The notes under the pieces were generated by a model, which was not told the origin of the DNA, ran no database searches, and saw only the letters and a list, made by a program, of their open reading frames with translations. Shown here one piece after another: positions 1-7,672 of a stretch of 64,000 nucleotides of DNA (its first letter is position 1; each line of letters begins with the position of its first letter). This stretch comes from Gulosibacter sediminis (lineage in GTDB: Bacteria; Actinomycetota; Actinomycetes; Actinomycetales; Microbacteriaceae), in contig NZ_CP097160.1 of the NCBI RefSeq assembly GCF_023370115.1, forward strand, positions 620,001-684,000. The letters run 5' to 3'. The translations under genes and the position numbers were made by a program.

Positions 1-179
1 TCGCCCGGCGCATCCGCCTCGGCTGCCGCATCCGACTGGCCCGGCGCATCCGCCTCGGCCGGCGCCGCGTGGGAAGGGGCGGCGCTGGCACCCGGCGGGG
101 TCGCGGGCAGCGTCGAGAACAGCAGGCTGGCCAGCGCCAGTGCGGTGAGGATGCGCGACCCGCGACGTCGTGAAATCAT
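1..179 (-). CDS. Secreted protein, N-terminal part only
   Basis: This is a gene fragment that runs off the window edge; only about 59 residues are visible from an ATG at 179. It begins with a basic n-region (MISRRRGSR), a hydrophobic core rich in Leu and Ala, and an ASA-type cleavage site, so it is a classical Sec signal peptide. After the cleavage site comes a low-complexity Ala/Glu/Asp/Pro/Gly linker in which AEADAPG occurs twice, encoded by a 36-bp-period direct repeat. It is transcribed divergently from rpsB. In related actinobacteria the gene divergent from rpsB is often an M23-type peptidase, but the catalytic part lies outside the window, so the function is not assigned. Confidence 0.7.
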   Translation of the reverse strand, partial: MISRRRGSRILTALALASLLFSTLPATPPGASAAPSHAAPAEADAPGQSDAAAEADAPG

Positions 180-478
180 GGCCCCAGCGTCGCCGGCTTG
201 CGCTCGCGGTGCCCGCCAAAGGGCGCCACCGGTGGACAGTCACTCATCCACAGGCGGCGCGGTAGGCGCTTCGGGGTGCCGTACAAGGCCAAAACGCGCT
301 AGAGTAATCGATTGCAGTCCGTCAACGGGCTGACTTCGCGTGTCCACTATGCGATCAACTTCGACGGTCTCACCCGAGCGGTGAGCGGAGTTGTGACCGG
401 ACACCAGGATTGCCGCATCGCGGCAGTAGCAACCAAAACCGCACACCACAGGTGTGCCCTACCCAAGGAGATTCGACC
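180..478 (+). promoter_or_regulatory. rpsB upstream region with promoter-like -10 and leader hairpin
   Basis: About 300 bp without a gene lie between the divergent secreted-protein gene and rpsB. A TAGAGT box at 300-305 is the best -10 candidate, although no good -35 is visible. This would give an mRNA leader of about 165 nt, long enough for regulation. A perfect 6-bp stem, CTCACC/GGTGAG with a 5-nt loop, lies at 369-385. Autoregulation of rpsB leaders by S2 is known in other bacteria, but this leader was not matched to any described motif. The ribosome binding site AAGGAG lies at 465-470. Confidence 0.35.
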
Positions 479-1354
479 ATGGCAGTCGTCTCGATGCGTC
501 AGCTGCTTGACGCAGGTGTCCACTTCGGTCACCAGACCCGCCGCTGGAACCCGAAGATGAAGCGCTTCATCTTCACCGAGCGTTCGGGCATCTACATCCT
601 CGACCTTCAGCAGTCGCTCGCCTTCATCGACAAGGCCTACGACTTCGTCAAGGAGACCGTGTCGCACGGCGGCTCGGTGCTCTTCGTCGGCACCAAGAAG
701 CAGGCGCAGGAAGTTATCGCTGAGCAGGCGCTCCGCGTGAACCAGCCCTACGTCAACCAGCGCTGGCTCGGTGGCCTGCTCACGAACTTCCAGACCGTGC
801 AGAAGCGCCTCAACCGCCTCAAGGAGCTCGACCTCGTCGACTTCGAGGACACCTCAACCGGTTACACCAAGAAGGAGCTCCTCATCCAGCGTCGCGAGCG
901 CGACAAGCTGGAGAAGACCCTCGGTGGTATCCGCAACATGTCGCGTACGCCGTCGGCGCTCTGGGTGGTCGACACCAACAAGGAGCACCTCGCCATCGAC
1001 GAGGCGAAGAAGCTCGGCATCCCGGTTGTCGCGATCCTCGACACCAACTGCGACCCTGACGACGTTGACTACCCGATTCCGGGCAACGACGACGCGATCC
1101 GTTCGGTCGGCCTCCTCACCCGCATCGTCGCCGACGCTGCGGCTGAGGGCCTCATGACCCGCCACCAGAAGCCCGCCGAGGGCGCTGGCGAGGCCGCTGA
1201 GCCGCTGGCTGAGTGGGAGCTCGAGCTGCTCAAGCAGGGCGAGGCCAAGGCTGAAGAAGCCGCCGCCCCCGCTGCCGAGGCTGTTCAGGAGCCGGCAACC
1301 GACGCCGCGCAGACTAAAGAAGCTGCGGCTACCCCCGCCGACGAGACCAAGTAA
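479..1354 (+). CDS. rpsB: 30S ribosomal protein S2
   Basis: This is ribosomal protein S2, which binds the small subunit late in assembly and helps recruit S1 or mRNA. The start [19 protein letters not shown] is the hallmark S2 N-terminus. The ATG at 479 was chosen because AAGGAG sits 8 nt upstream; the reading frame stays open upstream to about 410 but without family similarity. The product is 291 aa, longer than the S2 core because of an Ala/Glu-rich C-terminal tail from about residue 240, which is common in actinobacteria. It is followed 19 bp later by tsf, the universal rpsB-tsf pair, and the two are probably co-transcribed. Confidence 0.98.
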   Translation: MAVVSMRQLLDAGVHFGHQTRRWNPKMKRFIFTERSGIYILDLQQSLAFIDKAYDFVKETVSHGGSVLFVGTKKQAQEVIAEQALRVNQPYVNQRWLGGLLTNFQTVQKRLNRLKELDLVDFEDTSTGYTKKELLIQRRERDKLEKTLGGIRNMSRTPSALWVVDTNKEHLAIDEAKKLGIPVVAILDTNCDPDDVDYPIPGNDDAIRSVGLLTRIVADAAAEGLMTRHQKPAEGAGEAAEPLAEWELELLKQGEAKAEEAAAPAAEAVQEPATDAAQTKEAAATPADETK

Positions 1355-1373
1355 CCAAGAGGAGACTCAGTCA

Positions 1374-2231
1374 ATGGCAAACTTCACCATCGCTGACGTG
1401 AAGGCGCTGCGCGAGCAGCTCGGTACCGGACTCACCGACACTAAGAAGGCACTTGAGGAAGCCGACGGCGACCTCGAGAAGGCCGTGGAGCTGCTCCGCC
1501 TCAAGGGCGCGAAGGGCAACGCGAAGCGCGCCGACCGTTCGGCCGCGGAGGGCCTCATCGCTGCCAAGACGAACGGCAACGGCACCGCGACCATCATCGA
1601 GCTCAACTGCGAGACCGACTTCGTTGCGAAGGGCGAAAAGTTCATCGCACTGGCCGACGTCGTGCTCAACGCGGCTGCTGCCGCCGGCGCGAGCAACGCG
1701 GAGGAAGCCCTCAAGGCTGACGCCGATGGCGAAACCGTTGCGCAGCGCATCGACGCTGTCGCCGCGGTGATCGGTGAGAAGTTCGAGCTGCGTAACGTTC
1801 GCCTCGTCAAGGGCGAGCAGTTCGACATCTACCTGCACCTCACGTCGAAGGACCTCCCGCCGCAGGTTGGCGTTGTTGTCGGCTACGCCGGTGGCGACGA
1901 GGAGACCGCGCACGGTATCGCGCAGCACATTGCGTTCGCGAACCCGTCGTACCTCAACCGCGAAGACGTCCCGCAGGAAGACATCGACAAGGAACGCAAG
2001 GTCGTCGAGGACATCACTCGCGCCGAGGGCAAGCCCGAGGCCGCGCTGCCGAAGATCGTTGAAGGCCGCCTCGGCGCGTTCTTCAAGCAGATCGTGCTCA
2101 ACGAGCAGGAGTACGCGCGCGACCCGAAGCACTCGGTCAAGCAGATCGCCGAGCAGGCCGGTCTGACGATCGTCGACTTCGCTCGTCTCAAGGTGGGCGC
2201 TGGCGTCGAAGCAAGCGACGACGCCGAGTAG
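1374..2231 (+). CDS. tsf: Elongation factor Ts
   Basis: EF-Ts is the nucleotide exchange factor that releases GDP from EF-Tu in the cytoplasm. The product is 285 aa, a normal length. It opens with the UBA-like N-domain (MANFTIADVKALREQLGTG, then the TDTKKALEEADGD segment) and contains the ELNCETDFVAK segment that contacts EF-Tu. A GAGGAG ribosome binding site precedes the ATG. It is the second gene of the rpsB-tsf operon and is closed by a strong hairpin at 2258-2296, so pyrH has its own promoter or depends on read-through. Confidence 0.98.
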   Translation: MANFTIADVKALREQLGTGLTDTKKALEEADGDLEKAVELLRLKGAKGNAKRADRSAAEGLIAAKTNGNGTATIIELNCETDFVAKGEKFIALADVVLNAAAAAGASNAEEALKADADGETVAQRIDAVAAVIGEKFELRNVRLVKGEQFDIYLHLTSKDLPPQVGVVVGYAGGDEETAHGIAQHIAFANPSYLNREDVPQEDIDKERKVVEDITRAEGKPEAALPKIVEGRLGAFFKQIVLNEQEYARDPKHSVKQIAEQAGLTIVDFARLKVGAGVEASDDAE

Positions 2232-2257
2232 TCTCGCCGCGCGCACGCGCGACTCAC

Positions 2258-2296
2258 GCCGAGGGCGGCCCATGCACAGCATGGGCCGCCCTCGGC
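2258..2296 (+). terminator. Strong hairpin after tsf
   Basis: A perfect 18-bp inverted repeat with a 3-nt loop: arms 2258-2275 and 2279-2296, beginning GCCGAGGGCGG. No T-tract follows, which is common for actinobacterial terminators. It ends the rpsB-tsf transcript. A TAGTGT -10 candidate for pyrH begins at 2301, immediately downstream. Confidence 0.75.
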
Positions 2297-2348
2297 GCAC
2301 TAGTGTGGATCCCCGACCCCTATCGACCTCGCCTCCCAAAGGAGCCAG

Positions 2349-3080
2349 ATGACTTCGTCTGCCAACAAGCCTCGCCGCGTTCTACTCAAGCTCTCAGGAG
2401 AGGCCTTCGGAGGCGGCAAGCTCGGGGTCGACTCCGAGGTGCTCACGAGCATCTCGAACGAAATCGCCCGCGCCGCCGAGAAGGTGCAGATCGCCGTAGT
2501 TGTCGGTGGCGGCAACTTCTTCCGTGGTGCCCAGCTCGCCAACGCGGGCATGGACCGCTCGCGTGCTGATTACATGGGCATGCTCGGCACTGTCATGAAC
2601 GCGCTCGCGCTCCAGGACTTCCTCGAGCAGGCCGGCGCGAGCGCCCGCGTGCAGTCGGCCATCGAGATGCGCCAGGTCGCCGAGCCCTATATTCCACTGC
2701 GCGCCGAGCGCCACATGGAAAAGGGCCGCGTGGTCGTCTTTGGCGCCGGCGCAGGCCTGCCCTACTTCTCGACCGACACCGTCGCCGCGCAGCGCGCGCT
2801 CGAGGTGCACGCCGACGTGCTCCTCGTCGCGAAGAACGGTGTCGACGGCGTCTACACCGCCGACCCGAACCGTGACGAGACCGCCGAGATGATCCACGGC
2901 ATTTCGTACCAAGATGCGCTCCGTCGCGGCCTGCGCGTAGTCGACTCGACCGCGTTCAGCCTCTGCATGGACAACGGTATGGACATGCGCGTGTTCGGTA
3001 TGAGCCCCGACGGCAACATCGAGCGCGCCATCCTGGGCGACGACATCGGCACGCTCGTCTCCAACAGCTTCCGCAGCTAG
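2349..3080 (+). CDS. pyrH: UMP kinase (uridylate kinase)
   Basis: This hexameric bacterial-type UMP kinase converts UMP to UDP in pyrimidine nucleotide synthesis. The product is 243 aa, typical of PyrH and the amino-acid-kinase fold. It shows the N-terminal phosphate-binding run [14 protein letters not shown], a second glycine-rich loop ([13 protein letters not shown]) and the nucleotide-binding segment [22 protein letters not shown] lies 4 nt before the ATG. It sits between tsf and frr in the order conserved through most bacteria. Confidence 0.97.
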   Translation: MTSSANKPRRVLLKLSGEAFGGGKLGVDSEVLTSISNEIARAAEKVQIAVVVGGGNFFRGAQLANAGMDRSRADYMGMLGTVMNALALQDFLEQAGASARVQSAIEMRQVAEPYIPLRAERHMEKGRVVVFGAGAGLPYFSTDTVAAQRALEVHADVLLVAKNGVDGVYTADPNRDETAEMIHGISYQDALRRGLRVVDSTAFSLCMDNGMDMRVFGMSPDGNIERAILGDDIGTLVSNSFRS

Positions 3081-3143
3081 CGGCATCCGCCCGCATCTCG
3101 GCCCTGCGTAGGATGGGGCTGATACGCACCGAAAGGAACCCCT

Positions 3144-3698
3144 GTGATCTCCGACGTCCTCGACGACACCAAAGAGAAGATGGAAAAGGCCCTCGAGCAC
3201 GCCCACGAGGAGTTCGGCAACATCCGAACCGGGCGCGCCAACCCGGCGCTGTTCACCAAGCTCCTGGTCGACTACTACGGCACCCCGACTCCGCTCGGCC
3301 AGCTCGCCTCGCTTCAGCAGCCCGAGGCACGCATGCTCGTCATCACCCCCTACGACAAGGGCGCGCTGAAGGACATCGAGAAGGCGATTGTCGCTGCTCA
3401 ACACCTCGGCGTCACCCCCTCGAACGAGGGCCAGGTCATTCGCGTCACGATGCCGGAGCTCACGAAGGAGCGCCGCCAGGAGTACGTGAAGATCGCCCGC
3501 GACAAAGCCGAGGAGGCGCGCGTTGCCGTGCGCAACATCCGCCGCAAGGGCATGACCGACCTCTCCGCGCTCGAGAGCGAGTTCGGTGAGGATGAGGTCG
3601 GTCGCGCCGAGAAGGAACTCGACAAGATCACGAAGGGCTTCGTTGACCGCGTCGACGAGGCGTTCAAGAACAAGGAAGCCGACCTGCTCGAGGTCTAG
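3144..3698 (+). CDS. frr: Ribosome recycling factor
   Basis: RRF works with EF-G to split post-termination ribosomes. The 184-aa product matches the usual 185 aa and has the conserved motifs HAHEEFGNIRTGRANPALF near the N-terminus, YYGTPTPLGQLAS, and RVTMPELTKERRQEYVKIA in the middle. The start is GTG, preceded by GAAAGGAA. The TAG stop overlaps the cdsA GTG start by one base, so translation of the two is coupled. A TAGGAT box at 3109-3114 may be an internal promoter. Confidence 0.97.
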   Translation: MISDVLDDTKEKMEKALEHAHEEFGNIRTGRANPALFTKLLVDYYGTPTPLGQLASLQQPEARMLVITPYDKGALKDIEKAIVAAQHLGVTPSNEGQVIRVTMPELTKERRQEYVKIARDKAEEARVAVRNIRRKGMTDLSALESEFGEDEVGRAEKELDKITKGFVDRVDEAFKNKEADLLEV

Positions 3699-4702
3699 TG
3701 CCTACTCCCCCCAGCGAGCACGAGGACGGGCGGGACGCGCAACCAGGCGCCACCCCGCCCGCGTCGCGCTCCCTGGAAATCGAGGCGGCGCGCATCCGTC
3801 GCCAGGTGCGCCGCATCAACGACCAGGTCAACGAGCGATCTGGCCGCAACCTCCTCAGCGCGATTGGCATCGCCGTCGTGCTCATCGCGGCGGTGCTGCT
3901 GTCGCTGCTCATCGACAAGCGGCTGTTCATTCCGCTTGGCATGGCCATCGCCGTGCTCGTCGTCATGGAGCTCACGATTGCCATGCGGCGCGTGGGTCGC
4001 CGCGTGCCCCGCGTGCCCTCTGCGATCGTCGCGCTTGCGACCGTGCCGATCGCCTACTTCTTCCCGCCCTCGGCGTTTTGGGTCGCGTTTCTGGTCGGCG
4101 TCATGTTTGTCGTTGGCTGGCGGCTCGTCGAGGCGGGCATCCACCGACTGCAGCGCGGCCGTATTGTGACGTCGAAGCGGCAGCTCGCGATCGATGCATC
4201 GTCGACCGCATTCGTGCACTTCTACGTGACTTTCCTCGCCTCCTTTACTGTCATGCTGCTCTCGCAGCCGCTGGGGGAGTATTGGGTGCTTTCGTTCATC
4301 GCGGTCGTCGTGGCCGTCGATACGGGCGCGTACGCGGCGGGCTTGCAATGGGGGCGTACGAAGCTTGCGCCACGCATCAGCCCGGGCAAGACCTGGGAGG
4401 GCATCGCTGGCGGTGTCGTGCTCGGCACGCTCATCGCCATCGCGGCCTGCGTGCTGCTGCTCGGGCTGCCGTGGTGGTTCGGCATCATCATGGGCGTCAC
4501 GCTCACGGTGACCGGCGTCTGCGGCGACCTCACCGAGTCGATGATCAAGCGCGACCTCGGGGTGAAGGACATGTCGAACTGGCTGCCCGGTCACGGCGGC
4601 TTTTTCGATAGGGTCGACTCGATGATTCCGTCTGGAGCGATGGCGTTCGCGCTCTATTTCTGGTCAACGCCGCTAATGGAGTTTGCGCAGCGACTCGGCT
4701 GA
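3698..4702 (+). CDS. cdsA: Phosphatidate cytidylyltransferase (CDP-diglyceride synthase)
   Basis: This integral membrane enzyme makes CDP-diacylglycerol from CTP and phosphatidic acid, the precursor of all membrane phospholipids. The 334-aa product has a hydrophilic N-terminal extension of about 55 residues, then roughly eight hydrophobic segments. The family signature is near the C-terminus: SMIKRDLGVKDMSNWLPGHG followed by GFFDRVDS. The start is GTG, sharing one base with the frr stop. The extension rich in Pro/Ala/Arg is typical of actinobacterial homologues and may lie in the cytoplasm. Confidence 0.95.
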   Translation: MPTPPSEHEDGRDAQPGATPPASRSLEIEAARIRRQVRRINDQVNERSGRNLLSAIGIAVVLIAAVLLSLLIDKRLFIPLGMAIAVLVVMELTIAMRRVGRRVPRVPSAIVALATVPIAYFFPPSAFWVAFLVGVMFVVGWRLVEAGIHRLQRGRIVTSKRQLAIDASSTAFVHFYVTFLASFTVMLLSQPLGEYWVLSFIAVVVAVDTGAYAAGLQWGRTKLAPRISPGKTWEGIAGGVVLGTLIAIAACVLLLGLPWWFGIIMGVTLTVTGVCGDLTESMIKRDLGVKDMSNWLPGHGGFFDRVDSMIPSGAMAFALYFWSTPLMEFAQRLG

Positions 4703-4714
4703 GGCAAAATAGCA

Positions 4715-5281
4715 ATGATGAAGACTGAGGCGCCTTTCCCCCGAGCCCCGCGAGGGGAGTACGGTTACGACCCTGAAGAGGTCGACCGGGCTCTGCGCGT
4801 CGCCCGCGAGCGGTACGAGAACTTTGACAATGGGTCTGAAGGCAAGCGCCTGACGGCCAAGAGCATCCGCCACACCGCATTCACCATGCGTAAGCGCGGC
4901 TACTCCGCACCCCACGTCGATGCCGCGCTCGAGCGGCTGGAAGATGCCGTTGCCGTGCGCGAGCATGAGGAGCGCATCGCACACCGCGGCCGCGACGAGT
5001 ACATGGCCGAGATCAAGGACGCGGCCCGCGCCGTGCTGAAGCGCCTCGAGCGCCCCTCAGGTGACCGTTTCCGTCGCGTCTCGCTGCTGCAGCGGGGCTA
5101 CTCGGTCGATGAGGTCGAGTCGTTCTGCAACCGCGTCGACGACTTCCTGCGAGGCAAGGCGTCGATGACGCTGCGCGAGGCCCGCGGCGTCGCGTTCACG
5201 TCGAAGCGTCGCGGCTATGAAGAGGGTCAGGTCGACCTACTCATTGACGCGGTCGTCGACGTCATGCTCGCGATTCGCTAA
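4715..5281 (+). CDS. DivIVA-domain repeat protein
   Basis: A soluble 188-aa protein built from repeats of the DivIVA polar-targeting signature. GY-x4-VD motifs occur about four times, for example GYDPEEVD at residues 17-24, then RGYSAPHVD, RGYSVDEVE and RGYEEGQVD. This matches the actinobacterial family known as DivIVA domain repeat proteins, whose role is unclear but is presumably linked to polar growth or septum placement. No membrane segment is visible. ATG codons at 4715 and 4718 are both possible; no ribosome binding site is obvious and a CAAAAT box lies at 4705-4710, so a very short leader is possible. It lies 12 bp after cdsA. Confidence 0.8.
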   Translation: MMKTEAPFPRAPRGEYGYDPEEVDRALRVARERYENFDNGSEGKRLTAKSIRHTAFTMRKRGYSAPHVDAALERLEDAVAVREHEERIAHRGRDEYMAEIKDAARAVLKRLERPSGDRFRRVSLLQRGYSVDEVESFCNRVDDFLRGKASMTLREARGVAFTSKRRGYEEGQVDLLIDAVVDVMLAIR

Positions 5282-5320
5282 CGAAGTCTGACCGCAAGCT
5301 GAACGCGCTATACCATTCCG

Positions 5321-5358
5321 TTGTCTCTTCGTAACCAATCCGTTATCGTAGACGGGTG
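5321..5358 (+). promoter_or_regulatory. Promoter of the transglycosylase-like gene with an 11-bp direct repeat
   Basis: TTGTCT at 5321-5326 and TATCGT at 5344-5349 are spaced by 17 bp, a good sigma-A promoter. A loose direct repeat GTAAC (5331) / GTTAT (5342) with an 11-bp period lies in the spacer and over the -10. That layout resembles sites of the actinobacterial response regulator MtrA, which controls cell-wall hydrolase genes, but the second half is imperfect. The expected start of transcription falls on or near a GTG at 5356. Confidence 0.45.
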
Positions 5359-5382
5359 CCAGTTACGAATGGAGAGCAGCAG

Positions 5383-6153
5383 ATGACGGAAATCACGCGA
5401 TCGGGGTCGACCCGAGCCGCCGTGCCGTGGGCAGTTCGCTCGTCGCGTCGCAACCGCAAGGTCACCTCGGTGGTCGCCGGATGCGCGCTGGCTGCAGTCG
5501 CCGCAGTAGGTATCGCGCAGCCGTTCCTCGCAGCGCCCACTGCCACGCAGGCCGCCGGGTCGTACCAGCCCTCGCTGGCTGACATCACGAAGGCGAACCC
5601 CCAGAGCTATGTTTCGGAGCAGCCGACCGGCGGCTCCGCCGATGAGGGCGACGACGCCGGTTCCTCGGCGTCGATTACCTCGGGCCGCAGCGACGTGAGC
5701 GTCGAACTCGAGCCCGAACCCGAGCCTGAGCCTGAGCCTGAGGTCGTTGAAGAAGACACGACGACCGAAGACACCACGACGAGCGACTCGACCTCGACCG
5801 AGTCGACTGACACGTCGGGCGCAAGCGCCGACTACGTTGCGCCAAGCGCGGGCTCGATCAAGGAGACGGCTGCGTCGATGGCTTCGTCGCAGTACGGCTG
5901 GGGTTCCGACCAGTTCGCGTGCCTCGACAGCCTGTGGACCAAGGAGTCGAACTGGAACCCGTCGGCATCCAATTCCTCATCCGGTGCCTACGGCATCCCG
6001 CAGGCGCTGCCCGGCAGCAAGATGGCGACCGCCGGCTCCGACTGGGCGACGAACCCGACCACGCAGATCGCCTGGGGCCTGAGCTACATCTCGGGCGTCT
6101 ACGGCACGCCCTGCTCCGCGTGGGGCCACTCGCAGTCCGTCGGCTGGTACTAA
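5383..6153 (+). CDS. Secreted lytic-transglycosylase-like protein
   Basis: A probable peptidoglycan-acting exported protein. The N-terminus has a basic stretch (RSSRRNRK) and a hydrophobic helix (VVAGCALAAVAAVGIAQPF) with an Ala-rich cleavage region. A Glu-Pro repeat linker follows (residues about 105-125), then a Thr/Ser/Asp-rich spacer. The C-terminal 95 residues form a small lysozyme-like domain with the pattern LWTKESNWNPSASNSSSGAYG and IPQALPG; the Glu in KESNW is the expected catalytic acid. The ATG at 5383 has GGAG 8 nt upstream (256 aa). An in-frame GTG at 5356 lies 6 nt after the -10 and could be a leaderless start (265 aa). Confidence 0.85.
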   Translation: MTEITRSGSTRAAVPWAVRSSRRNRKVTSVVAGCALAAVAAVGIAQPFLAAPTATQAAGSYQPSLADITKANPQSYVSEQPTGGSADEGDDAGSSASITSGRSDVSVELEPEPEPEPEPEVVEEDTTTEDTTTSDSTSTESTDTSGASADYVAPSAGSIKETAASMASSQYGWGSDQFACLDSLWTKESNWNPSASNSSSGAYGIPQALPGSKMATAGSDWATNPTTQIAWGLSYISGVYGTPCSAWGHSQSVGWY

Positions 6154-6159
6154 GCCGAG

Positions 6160-6444
6160 ATGGGGCGTCGCAACTCCCGGCGTAACCGGGAGTTCGTCCC
6201 GCTCGACCTCGACCGCATCCGGGGCGGCCTTCGCCGCACCGAGGTGCGGCGCGGTCGTGAGTACACCGTGCAGCAGGTGAGCGCCGAGCGAGCGATCAAG
6301 GTGTACACCTGCCCCGGTTGTAACCTCGAGATTCCCGTCGGGCAGGCGCACGTCGTCGTGTTCAGCGCCGACAACATCATGGGTGACGACGCGGCCATCG
6401 CCGATCGCCGCCACTGGCACAGCCACTGCTGGCGCATCGCCTAG
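6160..6444 (+). CDS. Small conserved actinobacterial protein with Cys/His pairs
   Basis: A 94-aa, strongly basic protein that begins MGRRNSRRNREFVPLDLDRIRGG. Relatives in actinobacteria are often labelled ATP/GTP-binding protein, but no P-loop is visible here. The only striking residues are CPGC at about 51-54 and HWHSHCW near the C-terminus, which could bind a metal such as zinc. It lies 6 bp behind the transglycosylase-like gene and is probably co-transcribed. It is followed by a perfect hairpin. Function is not known from the sequence. Confidence 0.75.
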   Translation: MGRRNSRRNREFVPLDLDRIRGGLRRTEVRRGREYTVQQVSAERAIKVYTCPGCNLEIPVGQAHVVVFSADNIMGDDAAIADRRHWHSHCWRIA

Positions 6445-6460
6445 CCCCGAGACCTAATAG

Positions 6461-6499
6461 AACTAGCCCCGCGCGGACATGCTCCGCGCGGGGCTAGTT
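6461..6499. terminator. Bidirectional terminator hairpin
   Basis: A perfect 16-bp inverted repeat, arms 6461-6476 and 6484-6499, loop ACATGCT. It begins AACTAGCCCCGCG and therefore ends CTAGTT on the + strand. It sits between the convergent 94-aa protein gene and the AI-2E-family permease gene, although the second palindrome at 6562-6609 is closer to the latter. Confidence 0.8.
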
Positions 6500-6561
6500 G
6501 CGTTCCCGGCGGGGAGGCGAGCAGTGGCGCCGTCAGCGACGCTGCACGAACGACAGGGCGC

Positions 6562-6609
6562 GCTCAGCGACAACTGGCGCGATGCTGACAGCGCCAATTG
6601 TCGCTGAGC
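6562..6609. repeat. Intergenic palindrome, family B copy 1
   Basis: Arms 6562-6580 and 6591-6609 are 19 bp with a single mismatch, loop 6581-6590. The core reads GCTCAGCGACAACTGGCGC. A partial unit (GTGGCGCCGTCAGCGAC) precedes it at about 6525-6541. The same unit, GGCGCCGT-AnCGACAA-GGC, recurs at 39812-39875, so this is a dispersed palindromic element rather than only a terminator. Confidence 0.6.
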
Positions 6610-6620
6610 ACGCCGCGGGG

Positions 6621-7667
6621 CTAGCGCTCGTTCTGGCGGGGGATGAGCACCTCGTTGATGATGATCATCAGGCTGGCCGCAACAGGGATCGCGACGAGCG
6701 CCCCGAGCAGGCCGAGCAGGGTGCCACCGGTGAGGGCCGCGATGACGACGATCGCGCCGGGCACCTGCACGGCGCGCGACATGACGCGTGGGGTGAGGAT
6801 GTAGGCCTCGACTTGCATGTAGACGAGGTAGTAGATCGCGGCGATCCACCAGACGGGCGAGCCGGGTTCGAGGAGCAAGAGCTGGGCGAGGACGATGATT
6901 GCCGAGGCCGAGATCGTACCGATCATCGGAATCATCGAGCCGATGAATGCGATGACCGCGAACACCATCGGCATCGCGGCGCCGACGATCGACAGGAAGA
7001 TGAACGTCAGCACGCCGTTGATCAGGGCGAGCGTGACCATGCCGAGCACGTAGGCACCCACCGACCCTGTGATGCGCTCTGAGAGTTCCGCGACCCGGGG
7101 GCGCGATGACGCTGGGGTGAGCTGGTAAAAGGCCCGCTTGATGCTCGGGAGGCTCGCGACGAAGTAGATCGTCAGGATCGTGACCATCATGGTGGCGAAC
7201 AGGCCGTTGACGATGCCGACGCCGACCTGGAAGACGCCGCCGGTGATGGCGCCGAGGTTGCCTTGCAGCCACGACGCGGCCTGCGCGACCATCGACTGCA
7301 CGTCGAGCGCGGGGAAGGTGACCGTGAGCCACTCGACCGCATTCGAATTGACGATGTCGCCGATGATCGCGCCGTAGCGCGCCGAGATCTCGTTCACCTG
7401 CGCCGTGATCGACGGCACGATCGCCCAGACCACGAGGGCGGAAACGACAATGACCCCGACGATTAGGACGAGCACCGCGGCCCAGCGAGGCCAGCGGCGG
7501 CGCTCGAGCCACGAAATCGCGGGGTCAAAGCCGAGGGCAAGGAAGAGTGCCGTCGCAATGTAGGTGAGCACCGTCGAGAGCGACTCGACCATGCCGCCGA
7601 GCGTGAGCGCAATGAGCGCACCGAGGGTGGCGAGGAAACCGATCTTGAACGGATTCTCGATGCGCAT
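6621..7667 (-). CDS. AI-2E family transporter (PerM/YdiK-like permease)
   Basis: A 348-aa polytopic membrane protein of the AI-2E exporter superfamily, whose members export small molecules or exchange ions; the substrate cannot be read from the sequence. It begins MRIENPFKIGFLATLGALIA and has about seven to eight hydrophobic segments, with the family's long periplasmic-type stretch between residues 70 and 160 and the conserved C-terminal P-G-A-I-V-V region before the last helix. It begins only 5 bp after the stop of the DivIVA/coiled-coil gene upstream on the same strand, so the two form an operon, linking it to polar growth by position only. Confidence 0.88.
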   Translation of the reverse strand: MRIENPFKIGFLATLGALIALTLGGMVESLSTVLTYIATALFLALGFDPAISWLERRRWPRWAAVLVLIVGVIVVSALVVWAIVPSITAQVNEISARYGAIIGDIVNSNAVEWLTVTFPALDVQSMVAQAASWLQGNLGAITGGVFQVGVGIVNGLFATMMVTILTIYFVASLPSIKRAFYQLTPASSRPRVAELSERITGSVGAYVLGMVTLALINGVLTFIFLSIVGAAMPMVFAVIAFIGSMIPMIGTISASAIIVLAQLLLLEPGSPVWWIAAIYYLVYMQVEAYILTPRVMSRAVQVPGAIVVIAALTGGTLLGLLGALVAIPVAASLMIIINEVLIPRQNER

Positions 7668-7672
7668 TGGTG

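Noticed and set aside
5706-5750. Short tandem repeat as a possible CRISPR or microsatellite
   Set aside because: It encodes the Glu-Pro linker of the transglycosylase-like protein. Repeat and spacer lengths do not fit CRISPR and no cas genes are present.
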